64,000 nucleotides of DNA from Nostoc sp. B(2019) (GCF_010091925.1 NZ_WVID01000010.1:153298-217297); one strand, 5' to 3'. Numbered from the stretch's first letter, positions 20,010-28,867 are shown. Numbers and translations are program-made. Notes: a model not told the origin generated them from the letters alone.

Positions 20010-21998
20010 CTACCAAAAATATTGATTTTCTATCACTGTTGTTTGGCGGGTGGAGGAGTCGTATTTGAGGAGATATTCGCGGGCGATCGCTTCGTTTTCT
20101 CGCAGTGTTTCTACTTCTTTTTTGCCGATTTCGGTGTCGGTGGATAGCAGAATTACTTGGTGGCTGGCGGATGGAAAGTAGCGTTCAACTAAGTTACTAC
20201 GGTGGGAGGAGTCTAGTCTACCGAGAGGCGTATCGATTGCTACTGGTAAGCGCCGCCCAGAGACTTTAGCTAAACCCCATAAGAAGGCGATCGCGAGTAG
20301 TTGTTTTTCGCCAGCGGAGAGGCGATGTTTCGGAACTGGTTTACCATTGAAATCGTAAAGCGAAAGGCTAAAAGTATTAGTATCAATAGCAATGCGATGT
20401 ACTAAGTCTGATTTATGGAGGAGATAAAGGAAACAATTTTTAACTTCTTCCTCTAATTTATTGAGCTTTCTCAAAGTTAGTTTTTCACGGAAAGTCTTGA
20501 GTGTTTCTTGAACTTTACCTGCTGACGTAATAATATGTTCATTATTTTTATGCTTGATATTTTCTACAGTATATTCACTTAATTCTTTTTTTGATTTAGC
20601 AATAATAGTTTCTAATTCAGTTAAACGACGGCGGATTACTTCGTAATTTGCTTTAGCTTCAACAACTTGATTTTGCGCCATTTCTAACGCCTGACGCAGC
20701 TTTGTATAATCTTCCGGTGCTGCTGCTGTTTGCACTTGCCTTTCTAGAGTATGAATTTCTTCTTCTTGATTTTTGAGAATAGCTAATTTCTCTTTTGCAG
20801 AAAGTTTAGAATTTTGTAAATGATATATGAGATTATCTAGCTGACTTAAAGTTTCATCATCGGCTAATAGCCAAGGTGCTTCTATCTGGATAGTGTTTGC
20901 ATATAAACTATCTACATCTTGGATTAAAAATGATTGGATTTTTTCAACTTGTATCGGAGAAATTTCTACTTGATTTAGCCAAGTGAGTAAGCGCTGATCT
21001 CGCTCAAGTAACAAATCTTTAGAAATCTGTACCTGTTGATGGCGAAATTCTTTTTCCCCCTGTGCTTGCGCCTGATTAAGCAAATTGGGAATTAATGCCA
21101 TAGGTAAAACATCACCCGCCAATTCACACAGCGATTGACGTACTTGTTCAATTTCCGCAGTTTTTGTATCCTGTTGTAGTTCTAGTTGATTGCGTTCTGC
21201 TGCAATCTTCCCACCTTCAGAAATGAATTTATCAAAGGCTTCTTGTTGCTTTTGTTCTAACTCTTCTACCTGATTTTTGAGAGTTTCTAGTTTTTCTTCT
21301 GTTGTTTGATAATCTTCTTGCTGTTGGATTAACCTAGTTTCAATTTCCTCTAAATTTGCTAAATCCTTACTATTACCAACTTCTTTCAGTTTACGGTTAA
21401 CTAAAATATCTAAATCAACTGCTAAACGGTCTGCCAACTCTAGCCCTAAAAGTCCGCGAATGGCTTCAACAACAATTGGTGGTGGTGTTTCCTGTTCTGC
21501 GAGTTCTTTAACTTGTTCACCATCAAAAAGAAATAAATTAGAAATACCTAATGGCAAAAGATTTTCTATATACTCATCCCAGATATTAACTAAAGCATCT
21601 GGCCATGTATCACTATCACCTAAAATACCTAATGTATCTTTACCGTCTTTAGGATTTTTTGTCCAACTCCGCACAACACGGTATTTTATTGGCTTATCGT
21701 TTTCAATATGTTCAAAAAGTAATTCAATCCGGGTGTCTGCAACTGGATCTATTTTGCTGTTAACACATTGGTTAAGAAAATCGCTATAACTTAAATTACC
21801 ACGGGTAGAACATTGGGCGCGGGGGCCATAAAGGGCGAGGCGAATAGCATCCATAAGGGTAGTTTTGCCGCCGCCATTCATACCACCTAATAAGATAATT
21901 GGATGCGAGTTTTCCTCATCAATTTTCGGGTTAAGATTGATTACCTGTTTTCCACTGTAGGGGCCAAAATTTTGTAATACGAGTTCTAGAAATATCAT
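20010..21998 (-). CDS. dndD: DNA sulfur modification protein DndD (SMC-like ATPase)
   Basis: 662-residue ATPase of the phosphorothioation complex, thought to supply energy or DNA remodelling during backbone sulfur insertion. Walker A lies near residue 40 (GGMNGGGKTTLMDAI). The middle is a long coiled coil (about 215-285 and 415-500) broken by a globular insert, and the C-terminal half-site has the ABC signature (RLSAGEKQLLAIAF) and Walker B (PVAIDTPLGRLD). Length fits the family. Start ATG 21998 immediately precedes the conserved first strand (FLELVLQNFGPYSG). The gene is separated from dndC by a transposase insertion, so its expression may depend on read-through or a new promoter. Confidence 0.95.
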   Translation of the reverse strand: MIFLELVLQNFGPYSGKQVINLNPKIDEENSHPIILLGGMNGGGKTTLMDAIRLALYGPRAQCSTRGNLSYSDFLNQCVNSKIDPVADTRIELLFEHIENDKPIKYRVVRSWTKNPKDGKDTLGILGDSDTWPDALVNIWDEYIENLLPLGISNLFLFDGEQVKELAEQETPPPIVVEAIRGLLGLELADRLAVDLDILVNRKLKEVGNSKDLANLEEIETRLIQQQEDYQTTEEKLETLKNQVEELEQKQQEAFDKFISEGGKIAAERNQLELQQDTKTAEIEQVRQSLCELAGDVLPMALIPNLLNQAQAQGEKEFRHQQVQISKDLLLERDQRLLTWLNQVEISPIQVEKIQSFLIQDVDSLYANTIQIEAPWLLADDETLSQLDNLIYHLQNSKLSAKEKLAILKNQEEEIHTLERQVQTAAAPEDYTKLRQALEMAQNQVVEAKANYEVIRRRLTELETIIAKSKKELSEYTVENIKHKNNEHIITSAGKVQETLKTFREKLTLRKLNKLEEEVKNCFLYLLHKSDLVHRIAIDTNTFSLSLYDFNGKPVPKHRLSAGEKQLLAIAFLWGLAKVSGRRLPVAIDTPLGRLDSSHRSNLVERYFPSASHQVILLSTDTEIGKKEVETLRENEAIAREYLLKYDSSTRQTTVIENQYFW

Positions 21999-22040
21999 TG
22001 ATTTTTAAGATTATTAAATACCGGGGAAAGCGAAGTTTAT

Positions 22041-22163
22041 AAGATACAGGGCGAATGGAATTCGCGGCTACACAGGCAAAGTCCACCTTTCCTTCTCTAC
22101 GAGAGGCTGCGCCCTAAGCGTAGCTATGCCGCAGGCTTTACGGAACGCTACGCGAACGTGGAC
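22041..22163 (+). repeat. REP-type repeat, left copy, with embedded interspersed repeat
   Basis: Starts with a GAATTCGC box and GCGGCTACACAGGC, then the hairpin arms GTCCAC (22081-22086) and GTGGAC (22158-22163). The loop is enlarged by a typical Nostoc interspersed repeat (GCCGCAGGCTTTACGG, GCTACGCGAAC). Arms differ from the other copies (GTCCAC instead of ACCCAC) but remain complementary, indicating compensated change. Confidence 0.75.
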
Positions 22164-22186
22164 TAAATTCATACATAATTGTTGGT

Positions 22187-22600
22187 TTACTTGGGAGTTA
22201 GTTCCCAGGTGGGAATGATTGATTTTTGGCTATGGTGGGTAGCTTGGTTTCTGATGTAATTGGCTATATTATCAATAGCATCATGACTCACTGTAAAAGC
22301 TCCATAGCTACCTTGCCATTTAAAAAAGTCACCTGGCTTGATTTCGTGGGTGATGAAATGGGACGAACTTCCCTTAATTTGTTTAACCAATTCAGAGATA
22401 CTGATGGTTGGCGGAAAACCTATTAAGAGATGTACATGATCTTCAATACCACCAATCGCAATTACGGTACACTTTAACTGCTCAGATTCCCGAATAATTG
22501 CCCCGTAAACTTCCTTTTGAATATCAGGCGTAATTAGAGGTAATCTATCCCAGATCGCCCAAACATAATGCACATATAATTTTGTAAAACTTGCTCTCAT
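22187..22600 (-). CDS. tnpA: IS200/IS605-type Y1 transposase, REP-associated (RAYT-like)
   Basis: 137 residues, the normal size of a single-domain HUH/Y1 transposase. The HUH metal motif is seen as EDHVHLLIGF (near residue 54-60), with preceding VIAIGGI. The catalytic Tyr lies in the C-terminal NYIRNQATHH, a form typical of REP-associated tyrosine transposases rather than classical IS200. Such enzymes cut and join single-stranded DNA at hairpins. The gene is intact and starts six bases after a REP arm followed by TTGAAGAAAA. It sits in the same direction as dndC and dndD, so it does not obviously block the operon. Confidence 0.9.
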   Translation of the reverse strand: MRASFTKLYVHYVWAIWDRLPLITPDIQKEVYGAIIRESEQLKCTVIAIGGIEDHVHLLIGFPPTISISELVKQIKGSSSHFITHEIKPGDFFKWQGSYGAFTVSHDAIDNIANYIRNQATHHSQKSIIPTWELTPK

Positions 22601-22608
22601 TTTTCTTC

Positions 22609-22670
22609 AACCCACGTTCGCCCTTGGCGTTCCGCAGGAAAGGTGGGTTTTGTCTGTGTAGCCGCGATTT
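22609..22670 (-). repeat. REP-type repeat, right copy
   Basis: Inverted relative to the left copy. Hairpin arms are AACCCAC (22609-22615) and GTGGGTT (22643-22649), followed by the TGTCTGTGTAGCCGCG box. Its inner sequence (CCTTGGCGTTCCGCAGGAAAGG) is itself partly complementary. The transposase start codon lies nine bases beyond the outer arm. Confidence 0.78.
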
Positions 22671-22686
22671 CCAATCGCTTGGTATT

Positions 22687-24306
22687 CTATTCTTCTGAAT
22701 TCCTCTTTGAAAATTTCATACTTGCCCAAGTTACCTGTTGATCACTTTCATCTTCATCCACCTCATCCATTGTTGCAACATCTCCCAAAGTCATCTGCTT
22801 GACTTTTGCAACATCACCTTGACTAACTGCTTCACTTAATTCACGTTTCAAACGAGCATTTTTAATCGCATCTTCTGGAGAACGAGAACTCGTATTAAAA
22901 CATTTTTCTAGTGTTTCATATATCCCCACGCGACGAGTCTTTTTGCGATACTGGCGTTCTGTGTCTAACAATTTCGCCATGAGTTCCAAGTGCATCGCGT
23001 CACCTTCACAGATTTCTTCTAATACTATCCATTCATCACGACCTAGTAGGCTATAGTCAGCACCAGGACGGGGGTCTTGAAATTCTTCGCCAGTCACTTC
23101 TTGATAAATCCGGGGTAAGCTATCATCAAATTCGTGTTTGTCTTCTAGCCAAATGCGACGAATTTCGCTCATTTCTTCTAGAGTAATTAGGGTAATACCG
23201 CGCATATTTTCTGGCGCTGTGCGACGGGTTTTTGTTTGCGCTTCTAATAATCGTCTGAGCCAATGTTCTCGCCAATATTTGGTATAAGGGCCAGGTATTG
23301 GTTCAACAGAAATTTCCCCGTTCTTATTGCGTTCAAATAGTTGAACATCTCCCCAAATTCTTCTAAAATCCCTTTTGTCCCGATCATCTTTAATATCTAG
23401 TTCGTTACGGATATCTAATAATGGCTGCATCCATTCTTTTTCTTCATCATTTTGGATCATCGCCTCCATTGATTTATCCTTATTCACTAGTGTGCAAACC
23501 CAGCAGCCAAATCGGGAATCACCACAGCTAGGAGTAGAAGTATCAACAACTAGTGGACATTCATTATCGGCTGTTGCACCTCGATACATAGCAAATAATT
23601 CTTTATTACTTTGTCCCCAAGGGTTATCCCACTGATTCAGATATATCCAGACATCGTTATTACTCCAATCTTCAATAGGGGTATATATTAAGGAGTTGGG
23701 TAAGCTGGCATTAGGACTCAGGCGATCGCGTACTCGATCAACTTGATGCTTTTTCATTGTGGCAGCACGTTTGGCGCTTTCTGCTTTGCGAGTACCCAAT
23801 ACAAGAATTGTTTCACCGTTAGCTCTAACTATTTCACGGATGAATTGATTAGCAGGATTAATTTTTAAGCGTGGTGTACACCACCGAAACTGGTTACGAG
23901 GTGCTGGATACCCTTTACCAATAAGATTTACCCAAAATGTGTCTTCAATTACTGGTTGTAGTAAATGTGGCTCAATTGGCATCCCCTGTTTTTGAGCAGC
24001 TACTTTGAGATTCTGCAAGGATTTGCGAACCCAAGCAGACACTACAGGATTTTCTACCTGAGTATCGGTTGTAATTACATAAACTGTTTTAGTTCTTTTT
24101 TCTGGAGGAAGAGCTGCGATCGCATTCCATACAAGCTGCAATACTGTACTAGAATCTTTTCCCCAAGACACGCCCAAAACCCAAGGTATCTCATCTAAAC
24201 AATACAATTCTTGAATTTCAGTGTTGAGAACTTGGATATAGTCCACTAACTCTGCTACAGTACGTGTTTGCTGAACTGTCTTTTCTGGTTGTTGTGCTGT
24301 AGTCAT
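22687..24306 (-). CDS. dndC: DNA sulfur modification protein DndC (PAPS-reductase-like)
   Basis: 539-residue ATP pyrophosphatase-fold enzyme that activates DNA for sulfur insertion. The PP-loop is GVSWGKDSSTVLQL (near residue 45-58). Candidate [4Fe-4S] cysteines are visible in RWCTPRL, TPSCGDS and GCWVCTLV, matching the conserved cysteines of DndC. The C-terminal region contains a family-typical helical segment and an acidic tail. ATG 24306 precedes EKTVQQTRTVAELVDYI. It is divergent from the DGQHR genes across a 258-base region that holds REP repeats, so the region must contain promoters for both directions. No dndA is visible, so a housekeeping cysteine desulfurase presumably donates sulfur. 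Confidence 0.95.
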   Translation of the reverse strand: MTTAQQPEKTVQQTRTVAELVDYIQVLNTEIQELYCLDEIPWVLGVSWGKDSSTVLQLVWNAIAALPPEKRTKTVYVITTDTQVENPVVSAWVRKSLQNLKVAAQKQGMPIEPHLLQPVIEDTFWVNLIGKGYPAPRNQFRWCTPRLKINPANQFIREIVRANGETILVLGTRKAESAKRAATMKKHQVDRVRDRLSPNASLPNSLIYTPIEDWSNNDVWIYLNQWDNPWGQSNKELFAMYRGATADNECPLVVDTSTPSCGDSRFGCWVCTLVNKDKSMEAMIQNDEEKEWMQPLLDIRNELDIKDDRDKRDFRRIWGDVQLFERNKNGEISVEPIPGPYTKYWREHWLRRLLEAQTKTRRTAPENMRGITLITLEEMSEIRRIWLEDKHEFDDSLPRIYQEVTGEEFQDPRPGADYSLLGRDEWIVLEEICEGDAMHLELMAKLLDTERQYRKKTRRVGIYETLEKCFNTSSRSPEDAIKNARLKRELSEAVSQGDVAKVKQMTLGDVATMDEVDEDESDQQVTWASMKFSKRNSEE

Positions 24307-24337
24307 TTCTCCTTCTCTCTGGAAACACTGGCGTAAT

Positions 24338-24485
24338 ATTCGGGCGAATAGAATTCGCTTCTACATAGACAAAACCCACCTCCGCAGGTTTAATGTAATA
24401 TCCCGGCGAATAGAATTCGCGGCTACACAGACTTGTGTTGAGCGGAGTCGAAATACAAAACCCACGAACGTGGGTTGAAGAAAAG
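24338..24485 (+). repeat. Two further REP-type repeats in the dndC/dndB intergenic region
   Basis: The GCGAATAGAATTCGC box occurs twice (from about 24344 and 24406), each followed by a CTACA(C/T)AGAC box and an ACCCAC arm. The second ends in a perfect short hairpin, AACCCACG/CGTGGGTT with a two-base loop (24459-24476), then TTGAAGAAAA as upstream of tnpA. They lie inside the divergent promoter region and carry the same family as the RAYT unit 1.7 kb away. Confidence 0.78.
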
Positions 24486-24564
24486 TTTTTAAAAACTTTA
24501 CTACTAATATCCAATTTTTTGGATAATTAAACGACATAATCCTATTCTGTTTTTAAAATTTAAC

Positions 24565-26166
24565 ATGAAAGATAGTGCATCTGACCCAACTGCTGACATT
24601 GCTAAAGAGTACTTGGAACGGGAAAATAAGGAAAAACAGGTACTAGCTCTACTCCTGGAGAAGTTTTTAGGGAGAAAGGATCAGATTCTCGTTCAAAAAA
24701 CCGAGATGGGTGGTACTGAGGCTTATGTTAGCTCTGTCACCTTGGAATGGTTTGCAGGTAGGGTTCACTTCGCCTCTGGCTTACCTCTGTTTCAGAAAAA
24801 GTACAATCCTGAGACTGATAATGTCGAGATTGACGCAGATAGTATTGATGAAATTCAGCAACGTCCCCTTGATTGGTCACGTCAAGCGCCGCTAGTGCAG
24901 TATTTAGCAGCTCGACACAACCATAAGTTTCCGCCAGTCCTGGTAGTAATTAATCAACCGTGGGTAGATAATCCCAAAGCTGCTGAGTGGGATAGCGAAG
25001 GACGCGCCACCAAGTCTACAACTGATTTCATCCCCCTAGATAAAGACGCTAAAGTAGGTCTGCTAAATATTTCTGAGGATGATGTGACTATTTATGCACT
25101 GGATGGTCAACACCGATTAATGGGTGTACAGGGGTTGATGGAGTTAATCAAAACTCGTAAACTCCAGCGTTATAAAAAAGATAAAGGTGCTGATGACAGT
25201 TTTATTACAGTCAATGATTTGATAGAAAAATACCAAGTAGACCTTGCTTACTTGCAAAATTTACCCAAGGAAAAAATTGGTATTGAGTTCATCTGTGCGG
25301 TAGCGGCTGGAGAAACTCGTACCCAAGCGAGGCGGAGGGTGAGATCGATTTTTGTTCATGTCAACCTGATGGCTGCACCCTTGACTAAAGGACAACTAAC
25401 CCAGTTGAATGAGGATGATGGTTTTGCGATCGTTGCTAGAAAAATTGCAGTTACACATCCACTATTAGAACAACGACAAGAGCGCAATCCTCGTGTTAAT
25501 TGGAATAGTGCAACAGTGGCTTCCAATTCTACAGTTTTGACGACTTTGCAAGCTCTGCAAGATATGTCTGAGCGATATTTGGGTCAAAAGTTCTCTCACT
25601 GGAAACCCTTGGAGAAAGGTCTAATTCCCATGCGTCCAGAGGATGAAGAAATTGAGCAGGGAATTGAGGAATTTAGAAAGCTATTTGATTCTTTGGCTAG
25701 TCTTTCTAGTTATAAAATTTTAGAACACGAAGATACACCAGCTTTACGGCGCTTCAGCTTTGAGAAGGATGGAGGTGAAGGAAATATGCTTTTCCGTCCA
25801 GTTGCTCAAGTTGCATTAGCGCAAGCTTTAGGAATTTTAGTTTTTAAAAAAGGTTTTTCTCTGGCAGATATTTTTAAGAAACTGCGGAAGTTTGACCAGC
25901 AAGGTGGTTTTAGTGGTATGGAATATCCCCAATCTCTCTGGTATGGGGTTTTGTATGACCCAAATAAAAAGCGGGTGCAGGTTGCTGGACGAGATTTGGC
26001 GGCGAAGTTATTGGTTTACATTCTGGGTGGAATTCAGGAACAGATGGAACGTGCTGAACTTCGTAAAGCTTTGGCGGATGCTAGAACTGTGGAAGATAAA
26101 ACTATAGGTTTTGATGGGGAGTTTGTTGAACCGAAAGCGGTAGGACTTCCACATATTCTCAACTAG
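24565..26166 (+). CDS. DGQHR-domain protein, long DndB-like
   Basis: 533 residues with the defining ALDGQHRLMGVQGL motif (about residue 180). DGQHR proteins of the dnd loci bind DNA and act as transcriptional or modification regulators (DndB). This one is longer than classical DndB (about 350-400 residues), with a C-terminal helical extension (about 350-520). Motifs seen include AAPLTKGQLTQLNEDDGFAI and a HKFPPVLVVI strand. It begins the + strand unit divergent from dndC and is 105 bases before a second DGQHR gene. Either of the two could be the functional DndB; this one lacks the canonical N-terminal spacing. Confidence 0.85.
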   Translation: MKDSASDPTADIAKEYLERENKEKQVLALLLEKFLGRKDQILVQKTEMGGTEAYVSSVTLEWFAGRVHFASGLPLFQKKYNPETDNVEIDADSIDEIQQRPLDWSRQAPLVQYLAARHNHKFPPVLVVINQPWVDNPKAAEWDSEGRATKSTTDFIPLDKDAKVGLLNISEDDVTIYALDGQHRLMGVQGLMELIKTRKLQRYKKDKGADDSFITVNDLIEKYQVDLAYLQNLPKEKIGIEFICAVAAGETRTQARRRVRSIFVHVNLMAAPLTKGQLTQLNEDDGFAIVARKIAVTHPLLEQRQERNPRVNWNSATVASNSTVLTTLQALQDMSERYLGQKFSHWKPLEKGLIPMRPEDEEIEQGIEEFRKLFDSLASLSSYKILEHEDTPALRRFSFEKDGGEGNMLFRPVAQVALAQALGILVFKKGFSLADIFKKLRKFDQQGGFSGMEYPQSLWYGVLYDPNKKRVQVAGRDLAAKLLVYILGGIQEQMERAELRKALADARTVEDKTIGFDGEFVEPKAVGLPHILN

Positions 26167-26271
26167 CAAAGTTAAGTAGGGATTTTGCAGTGTGGTTTTT
26201 ACCGATGCTACAGTCTATAAGGGTTGCATATCATGTTTGCTAACATCTACTAATTTATATTAGGTATTTAT

Positions 26272-27462
26272 ATGGCTCAACCGATTGAGGACAACAATAA
26301 TAGCATTTCTCCTCAGATAAAAACTCAGTTTAGTTCCTTTATTGAGCCATTCTTCTCACAATATCATCGCGATCGCTGCTATCCGGGGCTGATTTTTCAG
26401 CAGGGAAAGCGGACAATGCTGCAAATTAATGTACCTGCCAGCGACTTTTCTGGTCTTCTCCAAGCTAAACCATCCACTGGCAATGATCCTGATTCTGGTA
26501 AAAATCGCCCAGTGATTACAGGTCATGCTGATGAAATTAAAAAATATATTGTTGAGCGTTCCCGAAAAGAAAAACCTTGGATTGTAGGAACGCTGACTGC
26601 TAATGTAGCCCCAAAAGACATAACAATTCTTGAATTGGGGAGGGGCATTTGTCTGGTTGTAATTCCTCGTGGAGTCAAGTTAGATATAACTGATGGACAA
26701 CATCGTAAACATGCAATTCACCAATTAATAGAAAGTGGTGAAAGCAACTTAATCAGCGATGATGATTTTGGTATCACTCTAGTTTTAGAGGGTGACTTTC
26801 AAAAGTGTCAGGCAGATTTCAGAGACATGGCTCAAACAAAACAACTAGATAAATCATTGTTATTATCATTTGGTGACTTCTCTGGTCGAGTTGGCATTAC
26901 TAAAGAGTTAATCAAACGAGTACCAATGTTTCAGGGTAAGACAGAGAAGATTAAATTGAGTCCTGCTACTAAAGATAAGTTAATCTACACAATTAATTAC
27001 ATAGCTAGGTTTGTAAGTTGCGTTTTTACTAACGATCCAGGTAATCAGCTTCGAGATTATGATGTTTATCAAGCATCTGATGCTTTGGTTATTTGTCTTA
27101 ATAAATTTTTCTCAGAATGCAGTAACACTGAGTATATTTCTGAGACAACTGTTGAAGAACTAACAAAAGATGAAGTCGCTGCATTTAAAGAAGATTGTAT
27201 TCTAGGTATAAGCGTTGGACTAGAAGTTTTAGGGCGTTTATTACACTATATATATGATCCGGAAAACAATTATTTTAATGAAGAAAAAATTTCACAACTA
27301 GCACAGCTAGATTGGTCAAGAGAAAACCAACTTTGGAAGGATAACGTAATTAGAATAGATGCCCAACCTAAAAATCCAGACAAGCCATATAGAATATCTG
27401 CTACTGTTAGTGCAGTAACAAATGCAGTCAAAACAGTAAGAATTACACTAGGATGGATGTAA
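26272..27462 (+). CDS. dndB: DNA sulfur modification protein DndB (DGQHR protein, second copy)
   Basis: 396 residues, the usual DndB size, with LDITDGQHRKHAIHQL near residue 140 and the family blocks GHADEIKKYI and PWIVGTLTANV (residues about 82-112). Classical DndB represses the dnd operon and tunes modification level. The ATG at 26272 follows a TAGGT-type weak ribosome site. It is clearly related to the preceding longer DGQHR protein only around the motif, so the two are distant paralogues rather than a recent duplication. It faces the next gene convergently (29 bases apart). Confidence 0.85.
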   Translation: MAQPIEDNNNSISPQIKTQFSSFIEPFFSQYHRDRCYPGLIFQQGKRTMLQINVPASDFSGLLQAKPSTGNDPDSGKNRPVITGHADEIKKYIVERSRKEKPWIVGTLTANVAPKDITILELGRGICLVVIPRGVKLDITDGQHRKHAIHQLIESGESNLISDDDFGITLVLEGDFQKCQADFRDMAQTKQLDKSLLLSFGDFSGRVGITKELIKRVPMFQGKTEKIKLSPATKDKLIYTINYIARFVSCVFTNDPGNQLRDYDVYQASDALVICLNKFFSECSNTEYISETTVEELTKDEVAAFKEDCILGISVGLEVLGRLLHYIYDPENNYFNEEKISQLAQLDWSRENQLWKDNVIRIDAQPKNPDKPYRISATVSAVTNAVKTVRITLGWM

Positions 27463-27491
27463 ATTTATTGCTTTTAACCATTACTTAAAAA

Positions 27492-27953
27492 TCAAGAGAG
27501 GAATTTGGTTAGATCAAATTCCTCATCTTGCTGCTCTGCATTCGTTCTTTCATAACTAAGAATCAATAAAAGTCGCTCTGAATAATCTACTGCTCCACGC
27601 AGTTCATTTTGTATAATCTCTAAACCAGCATTAGCGTACTCTTCAAAAATGTGAATGCGTTGCTCGTCAGCTATATTATCATCATTTATAATCTTAATGT
27701 TTTCTGTTTCGGTGATAGCCAACAAATTAATTAATAGAGTGAAGCTGCTGGTAAAATAATCTTGTCGCAGTGGAGATAAATCTTTAGAAATTACGTCTAA
27801 AGGAATGCGCTTTTTATATTTAACACCCAATGCTGCTGCGAACACCATTACTTCTACATAAGTCTGAAAAGGCCCAGTTGTGTCTTTTGATGCGACTAGA
27901 GATTTCACCAACTCAGCCTTATCTTTAGCAACCCTGATTCTATTTGCAGCCAT
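27492..27953 (-). CDS. Dnd system-associated protein (Dnd-associated protein 4 family)
   Basis: 153 residues, rich in helices: a basic start (MAANRIRVAKDKAELVKSL), a middle with TYVEVMVFAAALGVKYKKR, and an acidic C-terminal end (QQDEEFDLTKFL). This matches the small family repeatedly found next to dnd genes and named dnd system-associated protein 4; its function is unknown. It is the only short soluble protein of the right half of the locus on its strand. Transcribed towards dndB, converging with it. Confidence 0.8.
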   Translation of the reverse strand: MAANRIRVAKDKAELVKSLVASKDTTGPFQTYVEVMVFAAALGVKYKKRIPLDVISKDLSPLRQDYFTSSFTLLINLLAITETENIKIINDDNIADEQRIHIFEEYANAGLEIIQNELRGAVDYSERLLLILSYERTNAEQQDEEFDLTKFLS

Positions 27954-28285
27954 TGTTTTAATATCTACATTGTTGCTATTTTAACCGAAAGTCAAAAGCG
28001 ATGCTTAGGAGCAAGGCACTCATGTCTACGTATGTATTGTGCATTATTTTAAACTAATTACAAAGTGATCGCAAACTACCATCACCCCAAAAAACTCATG
28101 ATTTTATGGGTGTGACTAACAAGATACGCAAGGTTATACTGGTAGCCTCGCAACAGTTCAGCTTTGTATAGCCAATACTAAAAAAGTATAATAAAATACG
28201 TATTCAAGTTTATTCAATCAAGTCATGCGTAGTTTATCGTAATCATTACTTCAGTAAAAGAGTTTTACCAACAAGGGTTTAGTGT
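27954..28285. other. Intergenic region between divergent genes, with a promoter
   Basis: A 332-base A+T-rich stretch with no ORF worth reporting. It must contain the promoters of the Dnd-associated gene (- strand) and of the membrane-anchored protein (+ strand). The + strand promoter candidate is listed separately. No repeat stands out. Confidence 0.6.
28164..28192 (+). promoter_or_regulatory. Sigma-70-type promoter candidate for the 28286 gene
   Basis: TTGTAT (28164-28169) and TATAAT (28187-28192) are separated by 17 bases, a near-consensus -35/-10 pair, about 94 bases before the ATG at 28286. Confidence 0.55.
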
Positions 28286-28867
28286 ATGAGTGAAAATGAC
28301 AAACAAGGTAATTTCTGGACTACTTTCCCTGGAATAATTACGGCAATGACTGGTATAATAACAGCTACAGGGGGATTAATTGCATCTCTTCATTCAACTG
28401 GTATATTTTCTAGCCAAAATACCCAAGCTTCTTCTGCAAATCCACCAGAGACTCAAACTAATACTAATACTTGTCTTCAACAGGCAAATAATGCAACTTT
28501 TGAAGTTAAAGCTTATAACCAAAATGGTTGTAAATTTAAAATTTTAAATAATAAGAATAACGTTAAAGCACACTTTCATGCTAGTGGAGAATGGGCTGTG
28601 GGTAAAGCGGCTGATGGATTTGAATATGTCACAGCGGAAGGTTATACAAGAGAGATTGACGAATCTACCAAAAAGCTATTCAAATGTCCAGACCAAAAAC
28701 TAGGAGCATTAATATATATACGTAAAGGAAAATGTTATCACGCAGGTGAAGATACAGTTTTACCTTTGGAAGCAGAAGAAGAAATTGATTTTTATATTAA
28801 CGATCATGCTGAGGGTTATGATGATAACCGAGGAATTGTGAAAGTTACCTGGGATATAGCCAACTAA
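28286..28867 (+). CDS. Membrane-anchored protein with LecA-like lectin domain, within the dnd locus
   Basis: 193 residues. A hydrophobic segment at about 11-35 (FPGIITAMTGIITATGGLIA) anchors the protein; a Ser/Thr/Gln linker follows. The C-terminal part (about 130-190) resembles the PA-IL/LecA-type calcium-binding beta domain: GALIYIRKGKCYHAG, then FYINDHAEGYDDNRG, with the IND...DN.G pattern of that fold. The region between carries paired cysteines. The N-terminal segment resembles the short membrane helices found on cyanobacterial conflict-system proteins, but that is inference. It is the only gene here with no recognised Dnd role; it may be a membrane effector or a passenger. Confidence 0.7.
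   Translation: MSENDKQGNFWTTFPGIITAMTGIITATGGLIASLHSTGIFSSQNTQASSANPPETQTNTNTCLQQANNATFEVKAYNQNGCKFKILNNKNNVKAHFHASGEWAVGKAADGFEYVTAEGYTREIDESTKKLFKCPDQKLGALIYIRKGKCYHAGEDTVLPLEAEEEIDFYINDHAEGYDDNRGIVKVTWDIAN

Larger units (their letters stand above)
22041..22670. mobile_element. REP-associated transposon unit (RAYT plus flanking REP hairpins) between dndD and dndC
   Basis: A Y1 transposase gene (22187-22600) is bordered on both sides by versions of one repeat, in opposite orientation. Both carry GCGGCTACACAG followed by CCACCTTTCC and a GTGG-containing return arm. This is the layout of RAYT/REP units, in which the transposase recognises the REP hairpins. Limits are set by the visible repeats; exact ends cannot be fixed by eye. 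Confidence 0.75.

Noticed and set aside
21460-21789. 109-codon frame on the + strand opposite dndD
   Set aside because: Antisense shadow of a well-supported gene; composition follows the complement of DndD coils.
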